Shown here: piece after piece, positions 1-6,872 of the stretch
Numbering within the stretch: position 1 is the stretch's first letter
Layout of the letters: each line of letters opens with the position of its first letter
Origin: Halomarinibacterium sp041392125
Lineage (GTDB): Bacteria > Bacteroidota > Bacteroidia > Flavobacteriales > Flavobacteriaceae
Length of the DNA: 64,000 nucleotides
NCBI GenBank assembly: GCA_041392125.1
Contig: JAWKMR010000007.1
Span: 62,001 to 126,000 of the forward strand
Reading direction: 5' to 3'
Program-made: the position numbers and the translations under genes
The notes under the pieces: model-generated
Seen by the model: only the letters and a program-made list of their open reading frames with translations
The model's database searches: none
What the model was told of the DNA's origin: nothing

Positions 1-886
1 TTTTTTTTGAAGATTTTCCTTTTACTAATTTAAAATTAATAGGATTTTTATATTCCATTTCAGGTTGAATTATTGAGTTACTAAAAAACAAAATTTCTTT
101 ACCCTCTCTAACTTCATAAGCAGTATGCTTGAATGAGAATTCTTTTTTGTAGCAATCAGAGTAAAGTTTTTGAATTTCTGGAACATTATCGTATGAAACA
201 ATCCATTTAATATTTTGTATTCCCTTTATTTTGTCACTTACTTTTTTATGATTTTTAGCTTCATAATGATTGAGATATAATGTGCTAGCTTTTAAGTAAT
301 ATGGTGGGTCGAAATAAAAGATAATATTGTTATGATTAGCCTCTTGTTGTATTGTATCTATCAATTTAATAGCATCTTTATTATATAGCCTGATGTGTTT
401 TTTCTTTTTTGCGATAGCTTTAATTCTATTAATAAGCTCTTCTTTGTTAAATCGGCAATCCATTAAATAACCCCCTGTTTGTTCCATACCTCCCATAACA
501 CCAGCATTTATAATTCCGGAACGATTGGTTCTGTTTAAATAAAAAGTAGAGAAGCCAAGAGTAAGTAAGTCAACAGTTTTTTTATTTACTTGTATTTCTT
601 TTTGTTTTTTCCATTCTTCAATAGTGAATTCTGCATTTTCAATTTTTTCACAAAGCTGCCTTGTTTTATTTAAAACGGAGTGCCAAAAAGCGTAAATAGA
701 GCGGTCTCTATCATTAATAGTAATTCGTTCTACAAATCCTTCCATTAATAAAAAAAGTGCTACGGATGCACCACCAGAGTAAGGTTCCACATAATGACCA
801 CTAATTTTATTGTCAATGCAAATTTTTGCAATAAATGCGGACAGTTTATTTTTCCCACCAGGATATCTTAATGGAGAATAAATCAT
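1..886 (-). CDS. D12-class (Dam-like) adenine-N6 DNA methyltransferase, C-terminus cut by window edge
   Basis: Reading down from an ATG at 886 gives about 295 residues open to the window edge. Residues 7-12 read RYPGGK, the D12-family motif I, followed by an EPYSGGAS stretch. A DPPYY catalytic motif (motif IV, S-adenosylmethionine and target-adenine pocket) begins at about residue 193. Dam-family enzymes are usually 260-300 residues, so only the tail should be missing. The start ATG shares one base with the stop of the ParB-like gene (TAATG at 886), so the two are probably translated together. The gene is strongly AT-rich compared with the housekeeping genes to the right. No restriction endonuclease is visible; a partner could lie left of the window. 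The family call is firm; target site and role (restriction-modification, orphan or phage-derived) are unknown. Confidence 0.88.
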   Translation of the reverse strand, partial: MIYSPLRYPGGKNKLSAFIAKICIDNKISGHYVEPYSGGASVALFLLMEGFVERITINDRDRSIYAFWHSVLNKTRQLCEKIENAEFTIEEWKKQKEIQVNKKTVDLLTLGFSTFYLNRTNRSGIINAGVMGGMEQTGGYLMDCRFNKEELINRIKAIAKKKKHIRLYNKDAIKLIDTIQQEANHNNIIFYFDPPYYLKASTLYLNHYEAKNHKKVSDKIKGIQNIKWIVSYDNVPEIQKLYSDCYKKEFSFKHTAYEVREGKEILFFSNSIIQPEMEYKNPINFKLVKGKSSKK

Positions 887-2268
887 TATTCTACGGAATT
901 TAAAATTATTTTGAATAATGACTCTAATTGAGCCCATGTTGCTCTTACGTCTCTCTCTTTAGAGGTAAAATGCTCATTATGATTTATCATGTGCATTCGT
1001 TCAAGTGAATATGGTTGGTCAAAATCAGATTTTATTTGCCTTAGTGTAGCAATTAGATTATGGTCATTTATATTTTTACAACTACCATTAATTATATGTG
1101 TAAGCATCTCACCGAGTTTTGGGTTATGGGATGAATTTTTTTTAATTTTATCATATTCACTAACTTCTTTTAAATAAAATACTAGAGAACATTCAAGAAA
1201 ACTCCTCAAAAGATCATGTGTAGCGTTCGGAAATTTTTTTACTGGAATTTCTTTTAGTTCATCATATAAAATTCTAAGACTTGAATTATTTATTGCAAAT
1301 GGAATTCTTGATGGAAAGAAAAGACCAACAGGAGTAGGAAGGCTTTTTGTTTTTAAATTATTATCAATTTTTGAGTCTACTAAATTATATGATTGCTTAC
1401 CAAATAAATCCTCTGTAGTATTGTTTTGAATTTCTTTATCAACCTTTTGTGAATCAAGAGGCTTTATTGATTCAATATATTTTTCAATACTTTCTTTTTT
1501 GTTTAATGTTCTTGAATCAATTTTGTTACCTTGAAAATCTTCTTTATTTAATAAATTATATATTATTACTTTTAATTCTTTATCAAAATCACGATAATTA
1601 ATTAAAAGTTCACCATTTTCAATAATTCTATATCCGTATTTTTTTTTCGCTGGAGTAGTAGTAATTGTTCTAAAAAAATTTGTAACAAATCCTTTTCCTA
1701 AAACTTTATCTTTCATTTTTTCAGGAATTTCAAGTTCTCTAACCTTTTTTATGATTCCAATTTTTACTAGGTTATTTTCATTTTTGTTACCTCTTCTTAC
1801 ATCGTAATTAGTTCTTTCTCCATCTTCCCAACTTACTTCATTATTTTTTTTTATGTGTTTTCTGTCTACATATCTTAAACATTCAGATTCATTTAAGCCT
1901 ACTATGCATTCAAGTTCAAAATTTTCATTTATATCTATGCTTTTCTTTAGTAATGAAATAGAATCTTTTAATTTTACATTATCAGATAAATTTGGATTAA
2001 TTAAAAGTTTATAAGCAGATAACCTTCTATTTCCTTCAATTACAATCAAATTATTGTCATTATTCCAAACCACTAATTTTTCTAATTGGGGTAAGTCAAA
2101 ATCTTTAACAATTTCTTCAATAAATTTTTTTAATTCAAATTTTGGTTTCGATAAGAAATAATTTATCATCTCTTTCTCATCAGAGTTATAATATTTGTCT
2201 GGAAATCTTGCGTTTTCATCCCAAAGGATAAGATCTTTGACTTTTAATAGTTGCGATTTTAAATTCAT
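886..2268 (-). CDS. ParB/Srx-fold N-terminal domain protein paired with the DNA methylase
   Basis: 460 residues. The N-terminal part (about 8-110) looks like a ParB/sulfiredoxin-fold domain, with EGNRR at residues 78-82 followed by LSAYKLL, matching the conserved [DE]GxRR box. Known ParB-family proteins bind DNA or nucleotides, and some cleave DNA. The middle is lysine/asparagine-rich and low in complexity. The last 100 residues look helical (LLRSFLECSLVFYL, then a conserved-looking H-N-x-H segment), possibly a HEPN-like or other all-alpha module, but that is only an impression. It is not a chromosomal partition ParB: there is no clear KorB/HTH middle and no parA neighbour. Its stop overlaps the methylase start by one base. 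The composition is very AT-rich, which suggests horizontal acquisition. A role in modification, restriction or phage defence is inference. Confidence 0.7.
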   Translation of the reverse strand: MNLKSQLLKVKDLILWDENARFPDKYYNSDEKEMINYFLSKPKFELKKFIEEIVKDFDLPQLEKLVVWNNDNNLIVIEGNRRLSAYKLLINPNLSDNVKLKDSISLLKKSIDINENFELECIVGLNESECLRYVDRKHIKKNNEVSWEDGERTNYDVRRGNKNENNLVKIGIIKKVRELEIPEKMKDKVLGKGFVTNFFRTITTTPAKKKYGYRIIENGELLINYRDFDKELKVIIYNLLNKEDFQGNKIDSRTLNKKESIEKYIESIKPLDSQKVDKEIQNNTTEDLFGKQSYNLVDSKIDNNLKTKSLPTPVGLFFPSRIPFAINNSSLRILYDELKEIPVKKFPNATHDLLRSFLECSLVFYLKEVSEYDKIKKNSSHNPKLGEMLTHIINGSCKNINDHNLIATLRQIKSDFDQPYSLERMHMINHNEHFTSKERDVRATWAQLESLFKIILNSVE

Positions 2269-2434
2269 AAGTTAACTGTAATCTGGAATAATTTAAAGAT
2301 ATGATCAAGTTGAATATATCAAATTTAGAAAAAAGTCAAATGATTACATTTTATTTAAATGGTGTATTAAAGTAAAAACACAAAATCAAATTACCCTAAC
2401 AATTATACCCATAATTTTAATGTAATAAATTTAT

Positions 2435-2752
2435 TTACCCACTTTCCTCTTTCCGTAGCGTTAATTGCCCCAACACATAGCCTACAATCCCGCTTAATAT
2501 GGCCCCGGTAATATTGCCTTCCAAACGGCCGGCAAGGCTTAACACCACCGTTCCTGCCACCACGCCCATTACGGTAATGATCTTAAACGTAGCCGGACTT
2601 TTAATTATCTCAAAAATACTTTCGTTAGACCGCGATACCGACCTCCAAAACAAGCCCCACATCACCACCAAACCCACGGTGGCCAAAATGGAGAGCCCTA
2701 CAATATATTCGGGACTTAATTCAATGGCGGTAGTGAGTTCTTGTTCCTTCAT
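2435..2752 (-). CDS. Small membrane protein of unknown function (third gene of cassette)
   Basis: 105 residues with predicted membrane segments at about 14-37 (VGLSILATVGLVVMWGLF) and 57-73, and a glycine-rich hydrophobic stretch at about 82-96 ending in a charged tail. I do not recognise the family. The start overlaps the stop of the upstream gene as TAATG at 2752, so the pair is probably coupled. The size and hydrophobic pattern would fit a holin-like or small scaffold membrane protein, but nothing in the sequence proves either. Base composition is visibly more GC-rich than the methylase/ParB pair next to it. Confidence 0.6.
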   Translation of the reverse strand: MKEQELTTAIELSPEYIVGLSILATVGLVVMWGLFWRSVSRSNESIFEIIKSPATFKIITVMGVVAGTVVLSLAGRLEGNITGAILSGIVGYVLGQLTLRKEESG

Positions 2753-3063
2753 TAAATAACTCCATTAATAATCCCCCACAACTTATCTACAAGAGCGTTA
2801 TACAGTTTTTCCAAGGTCACCGAGAGGATGCCCTTCAAGGTATTCACAAAGTTTTGCGCCATGGCTTTTAGCCCTTCAAAAAAGAACTGGGCCAGGTCGG
2901 CATCAATATCGCCGTTGGCAAGGCCATCGGTAATGGTTTTGGTCTGTTGGGCAATGGCGGCCACCTGCCGCTCGCTAAAGCCCTGCACCACGGTAATGTC
3001 CTTTTTCAGGATGGTGGTGGCGGTGTCTTTAATATCGGTTATAATACTGGCTATATCACTCAT
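2752..3063 (-). CDS. Small helical protein of unknown function (second gene of cassette)
   Basis: 103 residues, predicted almost entirely helical and amphipathic, with no signal peptide. Residues 1-60 are acidic and polar; the end (about 75-103) is more hydrophobic (ILSVTLEKLYNALVDKLWGI). Not recognised. It lies 3 bp downstream of the lipoprotein gene stop and overlaps the next gene by one base. The association with a lipoprotein and a membrane protein suggests an envelope-linked complex; this is inferred from gene order only. Confidence 0.6.
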   Translation of the reverse strand: MSDIASIITDIKDTATTILKKDITVVQGFSERQVAAIAQQTKTITDGLANGDIDADLAQFFFEGLKAMAQNFVNTLKGILSVTLEKLYNALVDKLWGIINGVI

Positions 3064-3066
3064 AGA

Positions 3067-3564
3067 TTATCGTTTTAAAAAGCTTTCGTAGGTCATGGCC
3101 TGGTCCAGAAAGATTAGAATCTGGCCTTTAAAGGCCTGTAGCGCTAAGGGTTTTAGTCCGTTGGCTTGGTCGGTCTGCCGCATCTTCCGCAGCGTTTCCG
3201 AAATTTGGGTAAAGGCAAAGGCAGAGGGGTAGGCCCCGGACAGCGGGTCGCTCCCCTTAGCTTGCAGGAGTTTGTTGATCTTTTCGGTAGCGGCATTGCT
3301 GGGCACAGGACGGGCCTTGGCCTGCAGGCTTAGCGCATCAAAGTTCCCAATCAGGGTGTTGTAGAACGTTTGTCTATCTGTATAGGAGTCGGCAGTGGTG
3401 CCTTCGTCCATGGTAGCAAAAAAATAGGTAAGCTGCTGGGTACTTTTGGTAAGTCCCTCCACAATGGCCTTGTCGTATTCCGGAGCCAATTGGGTTTTAC
3501 AGCCGGTAAACAAAAATAATCCTACAAACAGGAGCGATATGGAACGTATGGATAATTGTTTCAT
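3067..3564 (-). CDS. Lipoprotein of unknown function (first gene of cassette)
   Basis: 165 residues. A hydrophobic signal sequence (about 8-20) ends in the lipobox FTGC, placing the lipidated cysteine at residue 22 (SPII processing, then anchoring in an envelope membrane). The mature part is mostly helical and polar, without a domain I recognise. It begins a tight three-gene unit (gaps of 3 bp and -1 bp) that ends at 2435. Upstream, toward 3598, begins the repeat-rich gene desert, so the promoter must lie within the first 100-200 bp of that region. Confidence 0.65.
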   Translation of the reverse strand: MKQLSIRSISLLFVGLFLFTGCKTQLAPEYDKAIVEGLTKSTQQLTYFFATMDEGTTADSYTDRQTFYNTLIGNFDALSLQAKARPVPSNAATEKINKLLQAKGSDPLSGAYPSAFAFTQISETLRKMRQTDQANGLKPLALQAFKGQILIFLDQAMTYESFLKR

Positions 3565-3796
3565 AGTATAAAATATAAATAATTAGTGCGATGCGTAACC
3601 CGGTGCTTGGTGAAAGCCAAAACCGTTCGATAGGAAATCGAAAAACAAACTTTTTGTGGGGAGTTCTTCAAATATAGTAAAAAATAATTGAGAAGTGAGG
3701 CTTCAAAAATGAGAAAATAGTGTTTGTCTATAAAGATTCTACATAACTCGTTAGTAACACTTACCACGCACTATCCTAACTGTATGTACGCTGTAT

Positions 3797-3901
3797 CTAC
3801 GCTCTAACTATGGAGTATCTATGCTTTAACTAGGGAGTATCTATGCTTTAACTAGAGAGTATCTATGCTTTAACTAGGGAGTATCTATGTTTTATCTATA
3901 C
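3797..3901. repeat. 22-bp tandem repeat, four full units plus a degenerate fifth
   Basis: Units start at 3797, 3819, 3841 and 3863 and follow ctatgctttaa/ctagggagtat with one to four mismatches; a diverged unit starts at 3885. Each 22-bp unit is 2 x 11 bp, the same length as the separate 11-bp arrays further right. There are no unique spacers, so it is not a CRISPR array. Confidence 0.9.
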
Positions 3902-3995
3902 ATTACCCCTACTTGAAATATATTGCTGCCTAACTTATGCCATGTTTGGGAGGGTTAAGGGTGAAGGGTAAAGGGTAAAGGGTAAAGGGTGAAAG

Positions 3996-4145
3996 GTGAA
4001 AGAGATACTAAACCTAAGACCCAGAACCCAGTACCTTTGACCTAGTTATTGTTGATTGTTGATTGTTGATTGTTGATTGTTGATTGTTGATTGTTGATTG
4101 TTGATAGGAAGATAATAAACCTTGTCCCTACGATTCGACTCCGGG
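3996..4145. repeat. Duplicated module, copy 1, with 8 units of a 7-bp tandem repeat
   Basis: Holds a unique-looking flank (agagatactaaacctaagac...), then gttgatt repeated from 4051 to 4106 (8 units, the last one gttgata), then aggaagataataaacc and onward. Copy 2 at 4686-4856 has identical flanks but 11 units, so copy number changed after the duplication. It is preceded (3951-3995) by a separate gggtaaa/gggtgaa 7-bp array. Confidence 0.9.
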
Positions 4146-4167
4146 GCTCGTTATTCGAGCCTTTATT

Positions 4168-4251
4168 ACATCCCCCTTTGTCCCCCTTCAAAGGGGGAAA
4201 TAGGCATCATACAAAAAACTCCTCCCTTTGAAGGGAGGTTGGGAGGGATGT
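4168..4251. repeat. Composite palindromic element (two G/C hairpins inside outer inverted arms)
   Basis: Outer arms ACATCCC and GGGATGT enclose two hairpins, CCCCCTT/AAGGGGG (about 4182-4198) and CTCCCTTTG/AAGGGAG (about 4222-4237). A partial relative lies at 5274-5304, and relatives flank the DUF559 gene at 49834-49860 and 50229-50299. Confidence 0.75.
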
Positions 4252-4299
4252 TATTTACTACCCAACAATTCGACTCCCAAACTTTGTTATTAGGAATCC

Positions 4300-4568
4300 G
4301 AAGGAATTTCAGTGATAGACGGTGGCGCAAGCGAAAGTGCGTTTTGCGAAGCAAAAAGAAAGCATGAAGCGTTAGCGACAGCCGCGGTTTTGGCGTTGCC
4401 AAAAATCACCTTAATTCCTTCTTGAATTTTTTGGTTCGTTTTTGTTTCAAGACAAAAATGAACATAATGTAATTAAATCGCTTCTCGATACACCTCACTA
4501 TGCTCGGCACTCGAAGTGACAAATAACCAAGACCCAGAACCTTAAAAAAGCTACTACTCCGTATTAAA
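4300..4568. repeat. 269-bp direct duplication, copy A
   Basis: Starts gaaggaatttcagtgatag and runs through the element containing ttctcgatacacctcac to the first units of the 11-bp array. It is essentially identical to 5337-5605 (offset 1037 bp). Such near-identity outside genes points to recent duplication or copying of a dispersed element. Confidence 0.9.
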
Positions 4569-4669
4569 GCCGTATTAAAGTCGTGTTTAAGTCGTATTTA
4601 AGTCGTATTTAAGTCGTATTTAAGTCGTGTTAAAGGCGTCACTACTCCGTGTTTACTTCGTGTATTATT
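4560..4669. repeat. 11-bp tandem array 1 (10 units)
   Basis: Ten 11-bp units of the form cgtatttaagt, with ordered variants: cgtattaaagc, cgtattaaagt, cgtgtttaagt, three cgtatttaagt, cgtgttaaagg, cgtcactactc, cgtgtttactt, cgtgtattatt. The same variants occur in the same order, with different internal copy numbers, at 5057-5166 and 5597-5695. Confidence 0.9.
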
Positions 4670-4685
4670 GAGTGAAGGGTAAAGG

Positions 4686-4856
4686 GTGAAAGAGATACTA
4701 AACCTAAGACCCAGAACCCAGTACCTTTGACCTAGTTATTGTTGATTGTTGATTGTTGATTGTTGATTGTTGATTGTTGATTGTTGATTGTTGATTGTTG
4801 ATTGTTGATTGTTGATAGGAAGATAATAAACCTTGTCCCTACGATTCGACTCCGGG
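4686..4856. repeat. Duplicated module, copy 2, with 11 units of the 7-bp repeat
   Basis: Same flanks as 3996-4145, but the gttgatt array runs 4741-4817 (11 units). The two copies end at the shared sequence cgattcgactccggg and then diverge. Confidence 0.9.
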
Positions 4857-5056
4857 TCCCCGTCGCCTGAACCTTCGAAAAGAACTAAGTACTGTTTGAG
4901 TCCCGAAATTCGGGACGAGTTGTACGTGTTCCGAAGGAAAGGCATGACGGGTAGAGAAGAATCGGCAGGCTAGATTTTTTTGTTTCTTTTTTCATCAATG
5001 GAAAAAAGAAAAGAAAGAAAGGCAATGCATAAAAGAACAGAAAAAAGCTACTACTC

Positions 5057-5166
5057 CGTATTAAAGCCGTATTAAAGTCGTGTTTAAGTCGTATTTAAGT
5101 CGTGTTAAAGGCGTCACTACTCCGTGTTTACTTCGTGTTTACTTCGTGTTTACTTCGTGTATTATT
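5057..5166. repeat. 11-bp tandem array 2 (10 units)
   Basis: Same ordered unit types as array 1, but one cgtatttaagt unit instead of three and three cgtgtttactt units instead of one. It is preceded by the shared leader aaaaaagctactactc. Confidence 0.9.
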
Positions 5167-5273
5167 AGGTGAAGGGTGAAGGGTGAAGGGTGAAGGGTAA
5201 AAGGTGAAAGGTGAATAGTAGAAAACCCGTCCTTACCATTCTCCTTCGGTTAATCGTTGCCTGAGCAAATAAA

Positions 5274-5304
5274 ACATCCCCCTACCCCCCTTCAAAGGGG
5301 GAAT
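5274..5304. repeat. Partial palindromic element (ACATCCCC arm plus CCCCTT/AAGGGG hairpin)
   Basis: Contains acatcccc, then cccccttcaaaggggga, the left half of the element at 4168-4251. It sits immediately before duplication copy B. Confidence 0.65.
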
Positions 5305-5336
5305 GATTTAGTCTAATATTTTTGAATTTTAAGCTG

Positions 5337-5605
5337 GAAGGAATTTCAGTGATAGACGGTGGCGCAAGCGAAAGTGCGTTTTGCGAAGCAAAAAGAAAGC
5401 ATGAAGCGTTAGCGACAGCCGCGGTTTTGGCGTTGCCAAAAATCACCTTAATTCCTTCTTGAATTTTTTGGTTCGTTTTTGTTTCAAGACAAAAATGAAC
5501 ATAATGTAATTAAATCGCTTCTCGATACACCTCACTATGCTCGGCACTCGAAGTGACAAATAACCAAGACCCAGAACCTTAAAAAAGCTACTACTCCGTA
5601 TTAAA
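5337..5605. repeat. 269-bp direct duplication, copy B
   Basis: Near-identical to 4300-4568. The two copies differ mainly where they enter the 11-bp arrays: copy A carries one more leading unit. Confidence 0.9.
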
Positions 5606-5695
5606 GTCGTGTTTAAGTCGTATTTAAGTCGTGTTAAAGGCGTCACTACTCCGTGTTTAACTCGTGTTTACTCCGTGTTTACTCCGTGTATTATT
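5597..5695. repeat. 11-bp tandem array 3 (9 units)
   Basis: Nine 11-bp units with the same start, middle (cgtgttaaagg, cgtcactactc) and end (cgtgtattatt) as arrays 1 and 2. It is followed by a gaagggt array (5696-5716) and a 7-bp cgtgaat/cgtaagt array (about 5725-5759). Confidence 0.88.
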
Positions 5696-5946
5696 GGGTG
5701 AAGGGTGAAGGGTGAATAGCGTGTCGTGAATCGTAAGTCGTGAGTCGTAAATCGTGAAATAACTAATATTCAGCACCTAGCCTCCAGCCTCCAGCATCCC
5801 ACACCCAACAATCGAACAATCGAACAATCCAATATACTAACCTACTAACAACAATTCACTCCCCAAATTCAACAGTTCGGTAAAAGCCTTTTTAATAAAG
5901 AAGCAATAGCATAGATATTTGTCCTATCAATTAAAAACAAACAGTT

Positions 5947-6189
5947 ATGCAAACCGTACTCCATTACCTCACCCTCTTACTTACCGGAACATTCCTTCAG
6001 GCACAAACAACAGCAGCGGTTTCCGTGAGTCCTTTCTGTCCTACTGAAAATAACCCTCCGGTAGTGTTCTGTATCGAAACGGAAAACTCGGGGGCTTCTT
6101 TCAATAATTCGGATCTTTGTAGTCAGAATTCGAAAAAAGAAGTCGCTTTTGAAACCAAACATCTCGAGGTAAATTCCAGAGGATTTTAG
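5947..6189 (+). CDS. Possible small secreted protein (uncertain gene)
   Basis: 80 residues. The first 20 residues look like a signal peptide (hydrophobic LTLLLTGTFLQA followed by QTT), as in many flavobacterial exported proteins; the rest is short, polar and has three cysteines. The upstream stretch (agcaatagc...tttgtcctatcaatt) closely resembles the one before the 2TM gene at 10037, which hints at a shared promoter. No domain is recognised, and it borders the repeat desert, so it could be a gene remnant. Confidence 0.4.
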   Translation: MQTVLHYLTLLLTGTFLQAQTTAAVSVSPFCPTENNPPVVFCIETENSGASFNNSDLCSQNSKKEVAFETKHLEVNSRGF

Positions 6190-6242
6190 AATCATTAGGA
6201 AAAACACAGCAACTTTTATACATTCACAAAACAAATACTAAA

Positions 6243-6872
6243 ATGAAAACACTACTTACCATCACCTTCGCTTTAATAGCCTTTACAGGGTTTTCACAAA
6301 CCAAATATGAACAAGGCATGAGCAAGGCCTTCGACCTATGGAAAAACAATCAGCCCTGGGAAGCTGCCAATCTCTTTGAGCGCATAGCTCAGGCCGAACC
6401 CGATAATTGGTTACCGCCTTTTTATGTGGCGCAAATAAACGTCATATACAGTTTTTCAGAAAAGAATGAAGAAAAGCTCACAGCACAGTTAAACAAAGCA
6501 CAGGACTTTTTAAACGATGCCAAAGCCCTGTCTAAGGACAATGCCGAGATTTTGGTGGTGCAAGCGCAACTCTATACCGCTTGGGTGGTGTTTGATGGCG
6601 CCAAATACGGCATGACCATGTCCCCCAAGATCAATCAGTTGTATCAGGAGGCCTACAAATTAGAACCCGAAAACCCCCGTGCTGCCTTCGGAAAAGTAGA
6701 GTGGGAGTTGGGCACCGCACGCTGGTTTGGGAAAGACACCCAACCTTTCTGCGAAGATTTAAAGAAAGCGTTGGCCTTGTTTGACACCTACGAGCCTAAA
6801 GGCCCTTTTTATCCCAATGGTGGCGGTGAGTACGCTCAACAGAGTTTAGCACAAAACTGTAACCAAGAGTAA
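6243..6872 (+). CDS. Exported TPR-like protein
   Basis: 209 residues with a signal peptide (about 1-18, ending GFSQ). The mature part is helical and resembles tetratricopeptide repeats: alternating W/A/L positions such as PWEAANLFERIAQAEPDNW at about 37-56, and further pairs near 80-115 and 135-150. TPRs are protein-interaction scaffolds; a periplasmic location is inferred from the signal. The stop overlaps the start of the histidine kinase by one base (TAATG at 6872), so it may be co-translated with the kinase, perhaps as a periplasmic partner. Confidence 0.72.
   Translation: MKTLLTITFALIAFTGFSQTKYEQGMSKAFDLWKNNQPWEAANLFERIAQAEPDNWLPPFYVAQINVIYSFSEKNEEKLTAQLNKAQDFLNDAKALSKDNAEILVVQAQLYTAWVVFDGAKYGMTMSPKINQLYQEAYKLEPENPRAAFGKVEWELGTARWFGKDTQPFCEDLKKALALFDTYEPKGPFYPNGGGEYAQQSLAQNCNQE

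Larger units (their letters stand above)
3565..5946. other. Repeat-rich gene desert between the accessory region and the LytTR island
   Basis: About 2.4 kb without a convincing gene. Short ORFs here read through low-complexity DNA or duplicated repeats and have no domain. The content is tandem repeats with 7-, 11- and 22-bp periods, two long near-identical duplications, and interspersed palindromic elements of the kind scattered through flavobacterial genomes (arms such as GTCCC/GGGAC around 4903-4917; the TTCTCGATACACCTC element near 4483). Individual repeats are listed separately. It separates the AT-rich methylase/ParB/cassette genes from chromosomal genes, as expected at a site of repeated insertion or replication slippage. 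Confidence 0.8.

Noticed and set aside
3561..3767. 68-residue frame upstream of the lipoprotein gene
   Set aside because: It overlaps the lipoprotein start and has no domain or promoter; judged to be leader sequence.
3797..3901. CRISPR-like direct repeats
   Set aside because: Units are contiguous with no unique spacers, and no cas gene is nearby.
4122..5646. Several 67-81 residue ORFs in the repeat desert
   Set aside because: They run through tandem repeats and duplicated elements; the same frame recurs in both 269-bp copies, with no domain or start context.
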